Shown here: positions 9,986-25,214 of the stretch, in pieces
Layout of the letters: each line of letters starts with the position of its first letter
Position numbering within the stretch: the first letter of the stretch is position 1
From: Meghimatium bilineatum
Lineage: Eukaryota > Mollusca > Gastropoda > Stylommatophora > Philomycidae
Reading direction: 5' to 3'
NCBI GenBank assembly: GCA_034231615.1
Contig: CM067315.1
Coordinates: forward strand, 17,091,513 to 17,155,512
Length of the DNA stretch: 64,000 nt
Notes under the pieces: generated by a model
Told to the model about the DNA's origin: nothing
The model's input: only the letters and a program-made list of their open reading frames with translations
The model's database searches: none
Made by a program: the position numbers and the translations under genes

Positions 9986-12900
9986 ATACACCAAATTCGT
10001 GTGTCCAGAATACTATTTCTGGTGTAGTAAGCTGCAGTACACCCAATTGGTGAGTAATATGCCTGAATACACCGACTTTTAACGTACTATACAACAGAAC
10101 CTAATTTGTGTGTAATGCGCCTGTGTTTTGACGTATTAAGCTTCAATTCAACGAAATCATGTTTAATATGACAGAATACACTGAATTCTAGTGTAGTAAA
10201 CTTCAGTGCAATGATTTTGTGAGTAATATGTCAGAATACACAGAGTCTTAGTATTCTGAACTGCAATGCACCCAGTTCGTGTGAAGTAACCAGAGTTCTG
10301 ACGCATTAAGCTGCAATACACTGACTTAGTGTGTAGTAAGTTTCAGTGCATTGAATTTGTGAGTAATATGCCAGAATACAACGCGTTTTGGCGTACTAAA
10401 CAGCAATAGACCTAATTTGATTCTGACGTAGTAAGCTACAATATACCAGATTAGTGTGTCCTGAATACAATTTCTTGTGTAGTAAGCTGCATTAAACCCA
10501 ATTTGTGAGTACTATTCCAGAATAACCAAGTTTTGACGTACTAAACAGCAAGACCGAATTTGTGTGTAATACGCCGCTGTTCTGACGTAGTAAGCTGCAA
10601 TACACCAGATTAGTGTGTCCAGAATACAATTTTTGTTGTAGTAAGCTGCAGTACACCCAATTTGTGAGTAATATGAAATAATACACCGAGTTTTGACGTA
10701 CTAAATAGCCAGACCACATTTGTGTGTTATACCCAGTGTTCTGACGTATTAAGCTGCAATACAACGAAATCATGTATAATAAGCCAAAATACACTCAATT
10801 CTAGTGTAGTAAACTTCAGTGCAATGATTTTGTGAGTAATATGCCAGAAAACACCGCGTTTCGGCGAACTAAACAGACAGACCTAATTTGTTTGTAATAC
10901 GCTAGTGTTCTGACGTATTAAGCTGCAATACAACGAAATCGTGTATAATAGGCCAGAATACACTCAATTCTAGTGTAGTAAGCTTCAGTACAATGAATTT
11001 GTGAGTAATATGCCAGAATACACCGAGTTGTGACGTAGTAAGCTACAATACACCAAATTCGTGTATCCAGAATACTATTTCTGGTGTAGTAAGCTGCAGT
11101 ACACCTTATTTGTGAGAAAAATGCCAGAATAGACCGAGTCTTAGCATCCTGAACTGCAATGCACCCAGTTCGTGTGAATTAACCAGAGTTCTGACGCATT
11201 AAGCTGCAATACACTTAATTAGTGTGTAGTAAGTTTCAGTGCATTGAATTTGTGAGTAATATTCCAGTATACACCGCGTTTTGGCGTACTAAACAGCAAT
11301 AGACTTAATTTGGTTTTGACGTAGTAAGCTACAATATACCAAATTCCTGTGTCGAGAATACTATTTCTGGTGTAGTAAGCTGCAGCACACCAAATTTGTG
11401 AGTAATATGACAGAATACACTACGTTTTGACGTACTAAACAGCAATAGACCTAATTTGTGTGTAATACGCCTGTGTTTTGACGTATTAAGCTTAAATACA
11501 ACGAAATCGTGTATAATAGGCCAGAATAAACTCAATTCTAGTGTTTCAAACTTCAGTGCAATGATTTTGTGAGTAATATGCCAGAATACACCGAGTTCTG
11601 ACGTACTAAGCTACATACACCAAATTAGTGTGTCCAGAATACTATTTCTGATGTAGTAAGCTGCAGTACACCCAATTTGTGAGTAATATGCCAGAAAACA
11701 CCGACTTTTACGTACTAAATAACAGGACCTAATTTGTGTGTAAAACGTCAGTTCTATGACTAATTAAGCTGCAATACAAGGAAATCATGTATAATAGGCA
11801 AGAATACACTCAATTCTAGTGTAGTAAGCTTCAATACAATGAATGTGTGAGTAATATGCCAGAATACAACGAGTTCTGACGTAGTAAGATACAATACACC
11901 AAATTCGTGTGTCCATAGTACTATATCTGGTGTAGCAAGCTGCAGTACACTCAATTTGTGAGTAATATGCCAGAATACACCTAGTTTTGACGTACTAAAC
12001 AGCCAGAGACCTAATTTGTGTGTAATACGCCGCTGTTCTGAAGTAGTAAGCTGCAATACACCAAATTAGTGTTTCCAGAATACAATTTATGTTGTAGTAA
12101 GCTGCAATACACCCAATTTGTGAGTAATATGCCAGAATACACCGAGCCTTAGCATCCTGAACTGCAATGCACCCAGTTCGTGTGAATTAACCAGAGTTCT
12201 GATGCATTAAGCTGCAATACACTGAATTAGTATGTAGTAAGCTTCAGTGCATTGAACTTTTTTGTAATATACCAGAATACATTGCGTTTTGGCGTACTAA
12301 ACAGCAATAGACCTAATTTGGTTCTGACGTAGTAAGCTACAATATACAAAATTCGTGTGTGCAGAATACAATTTCTTGTGTAGTAAGCTGCAGTACACCA
12401 AATCTGAGTAATATGCAAGAATACACCAAGTTTTGACGTAATAAACATCCAGACCTAATTTATGTGTAATACGCCAGTGTTCTGACGTATTAATCTGCAA
12501 TACAACGAAATCATGTGTAATAGGGAAGAATACATTCAATTTAAGTGTAATAAACTTCATTACAATGAATTTGTGAGTAATATGCCAGAATACACCGCGT
12601 TTTGGCGTACTAAAAAGCTAGACCTAATTTGTGTGTAATGCGCCAGTGTTCTGACTTATTAAGCTGCAATACAAAGAAATCGTGTATAATAGGCCAGAAT
12701 ACACTCAATTCTAGTGTAGTAAGCTTCAGTGCAATGATTTTGTGAGTAATATGCCAGAATACACCGATATTTACGTACTAAACAACAGGACCTAATTTGT
12801 GTGTAATACGCCAGTGTTCTGACGTATTAAGCTTAAATACAACGAAATCATGTATAATAGGCCAGAATACACTCAATTCTAGTGTAGTAAGCTTCAGTGC

Positions 12901-13511
12901 AATTATTTTGTGAGTAATATGCCAGAATACACCGAGTACTAAGCTACATACACCAAATTCGTGTGTCCAGAATACTATTTCTGGTGTAGTAAGCTGCAGT
13001 ACACCCAATTTGTGAGTAATATGCCAGAAAACACCGAGTCTTAGCATCCTGAACTGCAATGAACCCAGTTCGTGTGAATTAACCAGAGTTCTGATGCATT
13101 AAGCTGCAATACACTGAATTAGTATGTAGTAAGCTTCAGTGCATTGAATTTATTTGTAATATGCCAGAATACACCGCGTTTTGGCGTACTAAACAGCAAT
13201 AGACCTAATTTGGTTCTGACGTAGTTTGCTACAATATACCAAATTCGTGTGTGCAGAATACAATTTCTTGTATAGTAAGCTGCAGTACACCAAGTTTGTG
13301 AGTAATATGCCAGAAAACACCGACTTTTACGTACTAAACAACAGGACCTAATTTGTGTGTAAAACGTCAGTTCTATGACTAATTAAGCTGCAATACAAGG
13401 AAATCATGTATAATAGGCCAGAATACACTCAATTCTAGTGTAGTAAGCTTCAGTACAATGAATTTGTGAGTAATATGCCAGAATAAAACGAGTTCTGATG
13501 TAGTAAGCTAC
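9986..13511. repeat. 3526-bp tandem block, copy 1
   Basis: This block is repeated immediately downstream at an offset of exactly 3526 bp. In the stretches compared by eye I saw only two substitutions (10033 t against 13559 a; 10230 g against 13756 a). The composition is ordinary subunits, including the cttagcatcctgaac and ttggttctgacg variants. The high identity points to a very recent unequal exchange or to an assembly duplication. Confidence 0.88.
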
Positions 13512-16500
13512 ATACACCAAATTCGTGTGTCCAGAATACTATTTCTGGTGTAGTAAGCAGCAGTACACCCAATTGGTGAGTAATATGCCTGAATACACCG
13601 ACTTTTAACGTACTATACAACAGAACCTAATTTGTGTGTAATGCGCCTGTGTTTTGACGTATTAAGCTTCAATTCAACGAAATCATGTTTAATATGACAG
13701 AATACACTGAATTCTAGTGTAGTAAACTTCAGTGCAATGATTTTGTGAGTAATATATCAGAATACACAGAGTCTTAGTATTCTGAACTGCAATGCACCCA
13801 GTTCGTGTGAAGTAACCAGAGTTCTGACGCATTAAGCTGCAATACACTGACTTAGTGTGTAGTAAGTTTCAGTGCATTGAATTTGTGAGTAATATGCCAG
13901 AATACAACGCGTTTTGGCGTACTAAACAGCAATAGACCTAATTTGATTCTGACGTAGTAAGCTACAATATACCAGATTAGTGTGTCCTGAATACAATTTC
14001 TTGTGTAGTAAGCTGCATTAAACCCAATTTGTGAGTACTATTCCAGAATAACCAAGTTTTGACGTACTAAACAGCAAGACCGAATTTGTGTGTAATACGC
14101 CGCTGTTCTGACGTAGTAAGCTGCAATACACCAGATTAGTGTGTCCAGAATACAATTTTTGTTGTAGTAAGCTGCAGTACACCCAATTTGTGAGTAATAT
14201 GAAATAATACACCGAGTTTTGACGTACTAAATAGCCAGACCACATTTGTGTGTTATACCCAGTGTTCTGACGTATTAAGCTGCAATACAACGAAATCATG
14301 TATAATAAGCCAAAATACACTCAATTCTAGTGTAGTAAACTTCAGTGCAATGATTTTGTGAGTAATATGCCAGAAAACACCGCGTTTCGGCGAACTAAAC
14401 AGACAGACCTAATTTGTTTGTAATACGCTAGTGTTCTGACGTATTAAGCTGCAATACAACGAAATCGTGTATAATAGGCCAGAATACACTCAATTCTAGT
14501 GTAGTAAGCTTCAGTACAATGAATTTGTGAGTAATATGCCAGAATACACCGAGTTGTGACGTAGTAAGCTACAATACACCAAATTCGTGTATCCAGAATA
14601 CTATTTCTGGTGTAGTAAGCTGCAGTACACCTTATTTGTGAGAAAAATGCCAGAATAGACCGAGTCTTAGCATCCTGAACTGCAATGCACCCAGTTCGTG
14701 TGAATTAACCAGAGTTCTGACGCATTAAGCTGCAATACACTTAATTAGTGTGTAGTAAGTTTCAGTGCATTGAATTTGTGAGTAATATTCCAGTATACAC
14801 CGCGTTTTGGCGTACTAAACAGCAATAGACTTAATTTGGTTTTGACGTAGTAAGCTACAATATACCAAATTCCTGTGTCGAGAATACTATTTCTGGTGTA
14901 GTAAGCTGCAGCACACCAAATTTGTGAGTAATATGACAGAATACACTACGTTTTGACGTACTAAACAGCAATAGACCTAATTTGTGTGTAATACGCCTGT
15001 GTTTTGACGTATTAAGCTTAAATACAACGAAATCGTGTATAATAGGCCAGAATAAACTCAATTCTAGTGTTTCAAACTTCAGTGCAATGATTTTGTGAGT
15101 AATATGCCAGAATACACCGAGTTCTGACGTACTAAGCTACATACACCAAATTAGTGTGTCCAGAATACTATTTCTGATGTAGTAAGCTGCAGTACACCCA
15201 ATTTGTGAGTAATATGCCAGAAAACACCGACTTTTACGTACTAAATAACAGGACCTAATTTGTGTGTAAAACGTCAGTTCTATGACTAATTAAGCTGCAA
15301 TACAAGGAAATCATGTATAATAGGCAAGAATACACTCAATTCTAGTGTAGTAAGCTTCAATACAATGAATGTGTGAGTAATATGCCAGAATACAACGAGT
15401 TCTGACGTAGTAAGATACAATACACCAAATTCGTGTGTCCATAGTACTATATCTGGTGTAGCAAGCTGCAGTACACTCAATTTGTGAGTAATATGCCAGA
15501 ATACACCTAGTTTTGACGTACTAAACAGCCAGAGACCTAATTTGTGTGTAATACGCCGCTGTTCTGAAGTAGTAAGCTGCAATACACCAAATTAGTGTTT
15601 CCAGAATACAATTTATGTTGTAGTAAGCTGCAATACACCCAATTTGTGAGTAATATGCCAGAATACACCGAGCCTTAGCATCCTGAACTGCAATGCACCC
15701 AGTTCGTGTGAATTAACCAGAGTTCTGATGCATTAAGCTGCAATACACTGAATTAGTATGTAGTAAGCTTCAGTGCATTGAACTTTTTTGTAATATACCA
15801 GAATACATTGCGTTTTGGCGTACTAAACAGCAATAGACCTAATTTGGTTCTGACGTAGTAAGCTACAATATACAAAATTCGTGTGTGCAGAATACAATTT
15901 CTTGTGTAGTAAGCTGCAGTACACCAAATCTGAGTAATATGCAAGAATACACCAAGTTTTGACGTAATAAACATCCAGACCTAATTTATGTGTAATACGC
16001 CAGTGTTCTGACGTATTAATCTGCAATACAACGAAATCATGTGTAATAGGGAAGAATACATTCAATTTAAGTGTAATAAACTTCATTACAATGAATTTGT
16101 GAGTAATATGCCAGAATACACCGCGTTTTGGCGTACTAAAAAGCTAGACCTAATTTGTGTGTAATGCGCCAGTGTTCTGACTTATTAAGCTGCAATACAA
16201 AGAAATCGTGTATAATAGGCCAGAATACACTCAATTCTAGTGTAGTAAGCTTCAGTGCAATGATTTTGTGAGTAATATGCCAGAATACACCGATATTTAC
16301 GTACTAAACAACAGGACCTAATTTGTGTGTAATACGCCAGTGTTCTGACGTATTAAGCTTAAATACAACGAAATCATGTATAATAGGCCAGAATACACTC
16401 AATTCTAGTGTAGTAAGCTTCAGTGCAATTATTTTGTGAGTAATATGCCAGAATACACCGAGTACTAAGCTACATACACCAAATTCGTGTGTCCAGAATA

Positions 16501-17037
16501 CTATTTCTGGTGTAGTAAGCTGCAGTACACCCAATTTGTGAGTAATATGCCAGAAAACACCGAGTCTTAGCATCCTGAACTGCAATGAACCCAGTTCGTG
16601 TGAATTAACCAGAGTTCTGATGCATTAAGCTGCAATACACTGAATTAGTATGTAGTAAGCTTCAGTGCATTGAATTTATTTGTAATATGCCAGAATACAC
16701 CGCGTTTTGGCGTACTAAACAGCAATAGACCTAATTTGGTTCTGACGTAGTTTGCTACAATATACCAAATTCGTGTGTGCAGAATACAATTTCTTGTATA
16801 GTAAGCTGCAGTACACCAAGTTTGTGAGTAATATGCCAGAAAACACCGACTTTTACGTACTAAACAACAGGACCTAATTTGTGTGTAAAACGTCAGTTCT
16901 ATGACTAATTAAGCTGCAATACAAGGAAATCATGTATAATAGGCCAGAATACACTCAATTCTAGTGTAGTAAGCTTCAGTACAATGAATTTGTGAGTAAT
17001 ATGCCAGAATAAAACGAGTTCTGATGTAGTAAGCTAC
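13512..17037. repeat. 3526-bp tandem block, copy 2
   Basis: Near-identical second copy of 9986-13511. Identity at this offset ends at about 17037, where copy 1 continues gctacatacacc (one base shorter) and the region after copy 2 continues gctacaatacacc. The join at 13511/13512 lies inside a subunit, with no foreign bases. Confidence 0.88.
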
Positions 17038-17486
17038 AATACACCAAATTCATGTGTCCAGAATACTATTTCTGGCGTAGTAAGTTGCAGTACACCAAAT
17101 TTGAGAGTAATATGACAGAATACACTACGTTGTGACGTACTAAACAGCAATAGACCTAATTTGTGTGTAATACGCCTGTGTTTTGACGTATTAAGCTTAA
17201 ATACAACAAAATCATGTATAATAGGCCAGAATACACTCAATTCTAGTGTAGCAAACTTCAGTGCAATGATTTTGTGAGTAATATGCCAGAATTCACCGAC
17301 ATTTACGTACTAAACAACAGGACCTAATTTGTGTGTAATACGCCAGTGTTCTGACGTATTAAGCTTAAATACAACGAAATCATGTATAATAGGCCAGAAT
17401 ACACTCAATTCTAGTGTAGTAAGCTTCAGTGCAATTATTTTGTGAGTAATATGCCAGAATACACCGAGTTCTGACGTACTAAGCTA
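17038..17486. repeat. 449-bp tandem repeat, copy 1
   Basis: Repeats at an offset of 449 bp: atttacgtac at 17301 and 17750, and the segment ending in gacagaatacactacg. The copies differ at scattered bases, for example ttgagagtaat against ttgtgagtaat. Confidence 0.8.
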
Positions 17487-17935
17487 CATACACCAAATTC
17501 GTGTGTCCAGAATACTATTTCTGGTGTAGTAAGCTGCAGTACACCAAATTTGTGAGTAATATGACAGAATACACTACGTTTTGACGTACTAAACAGCAAT
17601 AGACTTAATTTGTGTGTAATACGCCTGTGTTTTGACGTATTAAGCTTAAATACAACAAAATCATGTATAATAGGCCAGAATACACTCAATTCTAGTGTAG
17701 CAAACTTCAGTGCAATGATTTTGTGAGTAATATGCCAGAATACATCGACATTTACGTACTAAACAACAGGACCTAATTTGTGTGTAATACGCCAGTGTTC
17801 TGACGTATTAAGCTTAAATACAACGAAATCATGTATAATAGGCCAGAATACACTCAATTCTAGTGTAGTAAGCTTCAGTGCAATTATTTTGTGAGTAATA
17901 TGCCAGAATACACCGAGTTCTGACGTACTAAGCTA
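17487..17935. repeat. 449-bp tandem repeat, copy 2
   Basis: Second copy of the 449-bp unit. A short third start follows but soon changes to the cccaatttgtgag and cttagcatcc variant. Confidence 0.78.
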
Positions 17936-20900
17936 CATACACCAAATTCCTGTTTCCAGAATACTATTTCTGGTGTAGTAAGCTGCAGTACACCCAATTT
18001 GTGAGTAATATGCCAGAAAACACCGAGTCTTAGCATCCTGAACTGCAATGCACCCAGTTCGTGTGAATTAACCAAGAGTTCTGATGTATTAAGCTGCAAT
18101 ACACTGAATTAGTATGTAGTAAGCTTCAGTGCATTGAATTTATTTGTAATATGCCAGAATACACCGCGTTTTGGCGTACTAAACAGCAATAGACCTAATT
18201 TGGTTCTGACGTAGTAAGCTACAATATACCAAATTCGTGTGTGCAGAATACAATTTCTTGTGTAGTAAGCTGCAGTACACCAAATTTGTGAGTAATATGC
18301 CAGAATACACCGCGTTTTGGCGTACTAAAAAGCCAGACCTAATTTGTGTGTAATGCGCCAGTGTTCTGACGTATTATGCTGCAATACAACGAAATCGTGT
18401 ATAATAGGCCAGAATACACTCAATTCTAGTGTAGTAAGCTTCAGTACAATGAATTTGTGAGTAATATGCCAGAATAAAACGAGTTCTGATGTAGTAAGCT
18501 ACAATACACCAAATTCATGTGTCCAGAATACTATTTCTGGCGTAGTAAGTTGCAGTACACCAAATTTGTGAGTAATATGCCAGAATACACTGAGTTCTGA
18601 CGTACTAAACTGCAATAGACCTAATTTGTGTGTAATACGCCAGTGCTGTGATGTAGTATGCTGCAATTAAACGAAATCATGTGTAATAGGCCAGAATTCA
18701 CTCAATTATAGTGTAGTAAGCTGCAGTACACCCAATTTGTGAGTAATATGACAGAATACACTACGTTCTGACGTACTAAACTGCAATAGACCTAATATGT
18801 GTGTAATACGCCAGTGCTGTGATGTAGTATGCTGCAATTAAACGAAATCATGTGTAATAGGCCAGAATTCACTCAATTCTAGTGTAGCAAACTTCAGTAC
18901 ACCCAATTTCTGAGTAATATGCCAGAATACACCGAGTTTTTACGTACTAAACAGCCAGACCTAATTTGTGTGTTATACGCCAGTGTTCTGACGTATTAAG
19001 CTGCAATACAAGGAAATCATGTATAATAGGCCAGAATACACTCAATTCTAGTGTAGTAAGCTTCAGTACAATGAATGTGTGAGTAATATCCCAGAACACA
19101 ACGAGTTCTGACGTAGTAAGCTACAATACACCAAATTCGGGTGTCCAGAATACTATTTATGGTGTAGTAAGCTGCAGTGCACCAAATTTGTGAGTAATAT
19201 GACAGAATACACCGAGTTGTGACGTACTAAATAGCAATAGACCTAATTTGTGTGTAATACGCCAGTGTTCTGACGTATTAAGCTGCAATACAACGAAATC
19301 ATGTGTAATAGGCCAGAATACAATCAATTCAAGTGTAGTAAACTTCATTACAATGGATTTGTGAGTAATATGCCAGAATACACCGCGTTTCGGCGTACTA
19401 TACAGCCAGACCTAATTTGTGTGTAATACGCCATTGTTCTGACGTATTAAGCTGCAATACAACAAAATCGTGTATAATAGGTCAGAATACACTCAATTCT
19501 AGTGTAGTAACCTTCAGTACAATGAATTTGTGAGTAATATGCCAGAATACACCGATTTCTGACGTAGTAAGCTACAATACACCAGATTAGTGTGTCCAGA
19601 ATACTATTTCTGGTGTAGTAAGCTGCAGAACACCCAATTTGTGAGTAATATGCCAGAATACACCTACTTTTACGTACTAAACAGCCAGAGCTAATTTGTG
19701 TGTAATACGTCAGTGTTCTGACGTATTAAGCTGCATTACAACGAAATCGTGTATAATAGGCCAAAATACACTCAATTCAAGTCTAGTAAACTTCATTACA
19801 ATGAATTTTTGAGTAATATGACAGAATACACTACGTTATGACGTACTAAACAGCAATAGACCTAATTTGTGTGTAATACGCCATTGTTCTGACGTATTAA
19901 GCTGCAATACAACAAAATCGTGTATAATAGGTCAGAATACACTCAATTCTAGTGTAGTAACCTTCAGTACAATGAATATGTGAGTAATATGCCAGAATAC
20001 ACCGAGTTCTGACGTAGTAAGCTACAATACACCAAATTCGTGTGTCGATAATACTATTTCTGGTGTAGTAAGCTGCAGTACACCCAATTTGTGAGTAATA
20101 TGCCAGAATACAAGGAGTTCTGACGTACTAAACAGCAAGACCTAATTTGTGTGTAATACGCAGCTGTTCTGACGTAGTAAGCTGCAATACACTAGATTAG
20201 TGTGTCCAGAATACAATTTCTGTTGTAGTAAGCTGCAGTACACCTTTTTTGAGTAATATGCCAGAATACACCGTATTGTGACGTACTAAACAGCAATAGA
20301 CCTAATTTGTGTGTAATACGCAGTGTTCTGACGAATTAAGCTGCAATACAACGAAATCTTGTGTAATAGGCCAGAATACAATCAATTCAAGTGTAGTAAA
20401 CTTCATTACAATTAATTTGTGAGTAATATGCCAGAATACACCGCGTTTCGGCGTACTAAATAGTCAGACCTAATTTGTGTGTAATACGCCAGTGTTATAA
20501 CGTATTAAGCTGCAATACAACGAAATCGTGTATAATAGGCCAGAATACACTCAATTCTAGTGTAGTAAGGTTCAGTACAATGAATTTGTGAGTAATATGC
20601 CAGAATACACCGAGTTCTGATGTAGTAAGCTACAATACACCAAATTCGTGTGTCGAGAATACTATTTCTGGTGTAGTAAGCTGCAGTACACCCAATTTGT
20701 GAGTAATATGCCAGAAAACACCGAGTCTTAGCATCCTGAACTGCAATGCACCCAGTTCGTGTGAATTAACCAGAGTTATGATGCATTAAGCTGCAATACA
20801 CTGAATTAGTATGTAGTAAGCTTCAGTGCATTGAATTTATTTGTAATATGCCAGAAAACACCGCGTTTTGGCGTACTAAACAGCAATAGACCTAATTTGG

Positions 20901-23900
20901 TTCTGACGTAATAAGCTACAATATACCAAATTCGTGTGTGCAGAATACAATTTCTTGTGTAGTGAGCTGCAGTACACCAAATTTGTGAGTAATATGCCAG
21001 AATACACCGCGTTTTGGCGTACTAAAAAGCCAGACCTAATTTGTGTGTAATGCGCCAGTGTTCTGACGTATTATGCTGCAATACAACGAAATCGTGTATA
21101 ATAGGCCAGAATACACTCAATTCTAGTGTAGTAAGCTTCAGTACAATGAATTTGTGAATGCCAGAATACACCGAGTTCTGACGTATTAAGCTACAATACA
21201 CCAAATTTGTGTGTCGAGAATACTATTTATGGTGTAGTAAGCTGCAGTGCACCAAATTTGTGAGTAATATGCCAGAATACAATGAGTTCGGATGTACTAC
21301 ACAGCAATAGAACTAATTTGTGTGTAATACGCCAGTGCTGTGATGTAGTATGCTGCAATTAAACGAAATCATGTGTAATAGGCCAGAATTCACTCAATTC
21401 TAGTGTAGTAAGCTTTAGTACACCAAATTTGTGAGTAATATGCACGAAAACACCAAGTTTTGACTTACTAAACAGCAAGACCTAATTTGTGTGTAATACG
21501 CCGCTGTTCTGACGTAGTAAGCTGCAATACACCAGATTAGTGTGTTCAGAATACAGCTTATGTTGTAGTAAGCTGCAGTACACCTTATTTGTGAGTAATA
21601 TGCCAGAATACATCGAGTTTTGACGTACTAAACAGCCAGACCTAATTTATGTGTAATACGCCAGTGTTCTGACGTATTAAGCTGCAATACAACGAAATCA
21701 TGTGTAATAGGCCAGAATACAATCAGTGCAAGTGTAATATACTTCATTACAATGAATTTGTGAGTAATATGCCAGAATACACCGCGTTTCGGCGTACTAA
21801 ACAGCCAGATCTAATTTGTGTGTAATACGCCTGTGTTTTGACGTATTAAGCTTAAATACAACGAAATCAGGTATAATAGGCCAGAATACACTTAATTCTA
21901 GTGTAGTAAACTTCAGTGCAATGATTTTGTGAGTAATACGCCAGAATACACCGAGTTCTGACGTACTAAGCTACATACACCAAATTCGTGTTTCCAGAAT
22001 ACTATTTCTGGTGTAGTAAGCTGCAGTACACCCAATTTGTGAGTAATATACCAGAATACACCGACTTTTACGTACTAAACAACAGGACCTAATTTGTGTG
22101 TAAAACATCAGTGCTCTGACTAATTAAGCTGCGATACAACGAAATCATGTATAATAGGCCAGAATACACTCAATTCTAGTGTAGTAAACTTCAGTACAAT
22201 GATTTTGTGAGTAATATGCCAGATTACACCGAGTTCTGACGTACTAAGCTACACACACCAAATTCGTGTGTCCAGAATACAATTTCTGGTGTAGTAAGCT
22301 GCAGTACACCCAATTTGTGAGTAATATGCCAGAATACAATGAGTTCTGACGTACTAAACAGCAAGACCTAATTTGTGTGTAATACGCAGCTGTTCTGACG
22401 TAGTAAGCTGCAATACTCCAGATTAGTGTGTCCAGAATACAATTTCTGTTGTAGTAAGCTGCAGTGCACCTTTTTTGAGTAATATGCCAGAATAAACCGT
22501 GTTTTGACGTACTAAACAGTCAGACCTAATTTGTGTATAAAACATCAGTGCTCTGACTAATTAAGCTGCGATACAACGACATCATGTATAATAGGCCAGA
22601 ATACACTCAATTCTAGTGTAGTAAACTTCAGTACAATGATTTTGTGAGTAATATGCCAGATTACACCGAGTTCTGACGTACTAAGCTACACACACCAAAT
22701 TCGTGTGTCCAGAATACTATTTCTGGTGTAGTAAGCTGCAGTACACCCAATTTGTGAGTAATATGCCAGAATACAATGAGTTCTGACGTACTAAACAGCA
22801 AGACCTAATTTGTGTGTAATACGCCAGTGTTCTGACGTTTTAAACTGCAATACAACGAAATCGTGTATAATAGTCCAGAATACACTCAATTCTAGTGTAG
22901 TAAGCTTCAGTACAATGAATTTGTGAATGCCAGAATACACCGAGTTCTGACGTATTAAGCAACAATACACCAAATTTGTGTGTCGAGAATACTATTTATG
23001 GTGTAGTAAGCTGCAGTGCACCAAATTTGTGAGTAATATGCCAGAATACAATGAGTTCGGATGTACTACACAGCAATAGACCTAATTTGTGTGTAATGCG
23101 CCAGTGCTGTGATGTAGTATGCTGCAATTAAACGAAATCATGTGTAATAGGCCAGAATACACTCAATTCTAGTGTAGTAAGCTTCAGTACAATGAATGTG
23201 TGAGAAATTTCCCAGAACACAACGAGTTCTGACGTAGTAAGCTACAATACACCAGATTAGTGTGTCCAGAATACTATTTCTGGTGTAGTAAGCTGCAGAA
23301 CACCCAATTTGTGAGTAATATGCCAGAATACACCTACTTTTACGTACTAAACAGCCAGAGCTAATTTGTGTGTAATACGTCAGTGTTCTGACGTATTAAG
23401 CTGCAATACAACGAAATCGTGTATAATAGGCCAAAATACACTCAATTCAAGTCTAGTAAACTTCATTACAATGAATTTTTGAGTAATATGCCAGAATAAA
23501 CCGCGTTTCGGCGTACTATACAGCCAGACCTAATTTGTGTGTAATACGCCATTGTTCAGACGTATTAAGCTGCACTACAACAAAATCGTGTATAATAGGT
23601 CAGAATACACTCAATTCTAGTGTAGTAACCTTCAGTACAATGAATTTGTGAGTAATATGCCAGAATACACCGAGTTCTGACGTAGTAAGCTACAATACAC
23701 CAAATTCGTGTGTCGAGAATACTATTTCTGGTGTAGTAAGCTGCAGTACACCCAATTTGTGAGTAATATGCCAGAAAACACCGAGTCTTAGCATCCTGAA
23801 CTGCAATGCACCCAGTTCGTGTGAATTAACCAGAGTTCTGATGCATTAAGCTGCAATACACTGAATTAGTATGTAGTAAGCTTCAGTGCATTGAATTTAT

Positions 23901-25214
23901 TTGTAATATGCCAGAAAACACCGCGTTTTGGCGTACTAAACAGCAATAGACCTAATTTGGTTCTGACGTAATAAGCTACAATATACCAAATTCGTGTGTG
24001 CAGAATACAATTTCTTGTGTAGTGAGCTGCAGTACACCAAATTTGTGAGTAATATGCCAGAATACACCGCGTTTAGCGTACTAAAAAGCCAGACCTAATT
24101 TGTGTGTAATGCGCCAGTGTTCTGACGTATTATGCTGCAATACAACGAAATCGTGTATAATAGGCCAGAATACACTCAATTCTAGTGTAGTAAGCTTCAG
24201 TACAATGAATGTGTGAGTAATATGCCAGAATACAACGAGTTCTGATGTAGTAAGCTACAATACACCAAATTCATGTGTCCAGAATACTATTTCTGGCGTA
24301 GTAAGTTGCAGTACACCAAATTTGTGAGTAATATGCCAGAATACAATGAGTTCTGACGTACTAAACTGCAATAGACCTAATTTGTGTGTAATACGCCAGT
24401 GATGTGATGTAGTATGCTGCAATTAAACGAAATCATGTGTAATAGGCCAGAATTCACTCAATTATAGTGTAGTAAGCTGCAGTACACCCAATTTGTGAGT
24501 AATATGACAGAATACACTACGTTCTGACGTACTAAACTGCAATAGACCTAATTTGTGTGTAATACGCCAGTGCTGTGATGTAGTATGCTGCAATTAAACG
24601 AAATCATGTGTAATAGGCCAGAATTCAATCAATTCTAGTGTAGTAAGCGTCAGTACACCCAATTTGTGAGTAATATGCCAGAATACACCGACTTTTACGT
24701 ACTAAACAGCCAGAGCTAATTTGTGTGTAATACGTCAGTGTTCTGACGTATTAAGCTGCAATACAACGAAATCGTGTATAATAGGCCAAAATACACTCAA
24801 TTCAAGTCTAGTAAACTTCATTACAATGAATTTTTGAGTAATATGCCAGAATAAACCGCGTTTAGGCGTACTATACAGCCAGACCTAATTTGTGTGTAAT
24901 ACGCCATTGTTCTGACGTATTAAGCTGCAATACAACAAAATCGTGTATAATAGGTCAGAATACACTCAATTCTAGTGTAGTAACCTTCAGTACAATGAAT
25001 TTGTGAGTAATATGCCAGAATACACCGAGTTCTGACGTAGTAAGCTACAATACACCAGATTAGTGTGTCCAGAATACAGTTTCTGTTGTAGTAAACTTCA
25101 TTACAATGAATTTTTGAGTAATATGCCAGAATAAACCGCGTTTCGGCGTACTATACAGCCAGACCTAATTTGTGTGTAATACGCCATTGTTCTGACGTAT
25201 TATGCTGCAATACA
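17936..25214. repeat. Mosaic satellite with dispersed shared blocks
   Basis: No gene or foreign insert was seen. Several blocks recur at irregular distances. About 20500-21140 matches about 23560-24200 at offset 3060 (gccagaaaacaccgagtctt at 20710 and 23770). A block with aatgagttcggatgtactac occurs at 21281, 23050, 26022 and 27685. The type with gctgtgatgtagtatgctgc is first common here, near 18650 and 18815. Confidence 0.8.
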
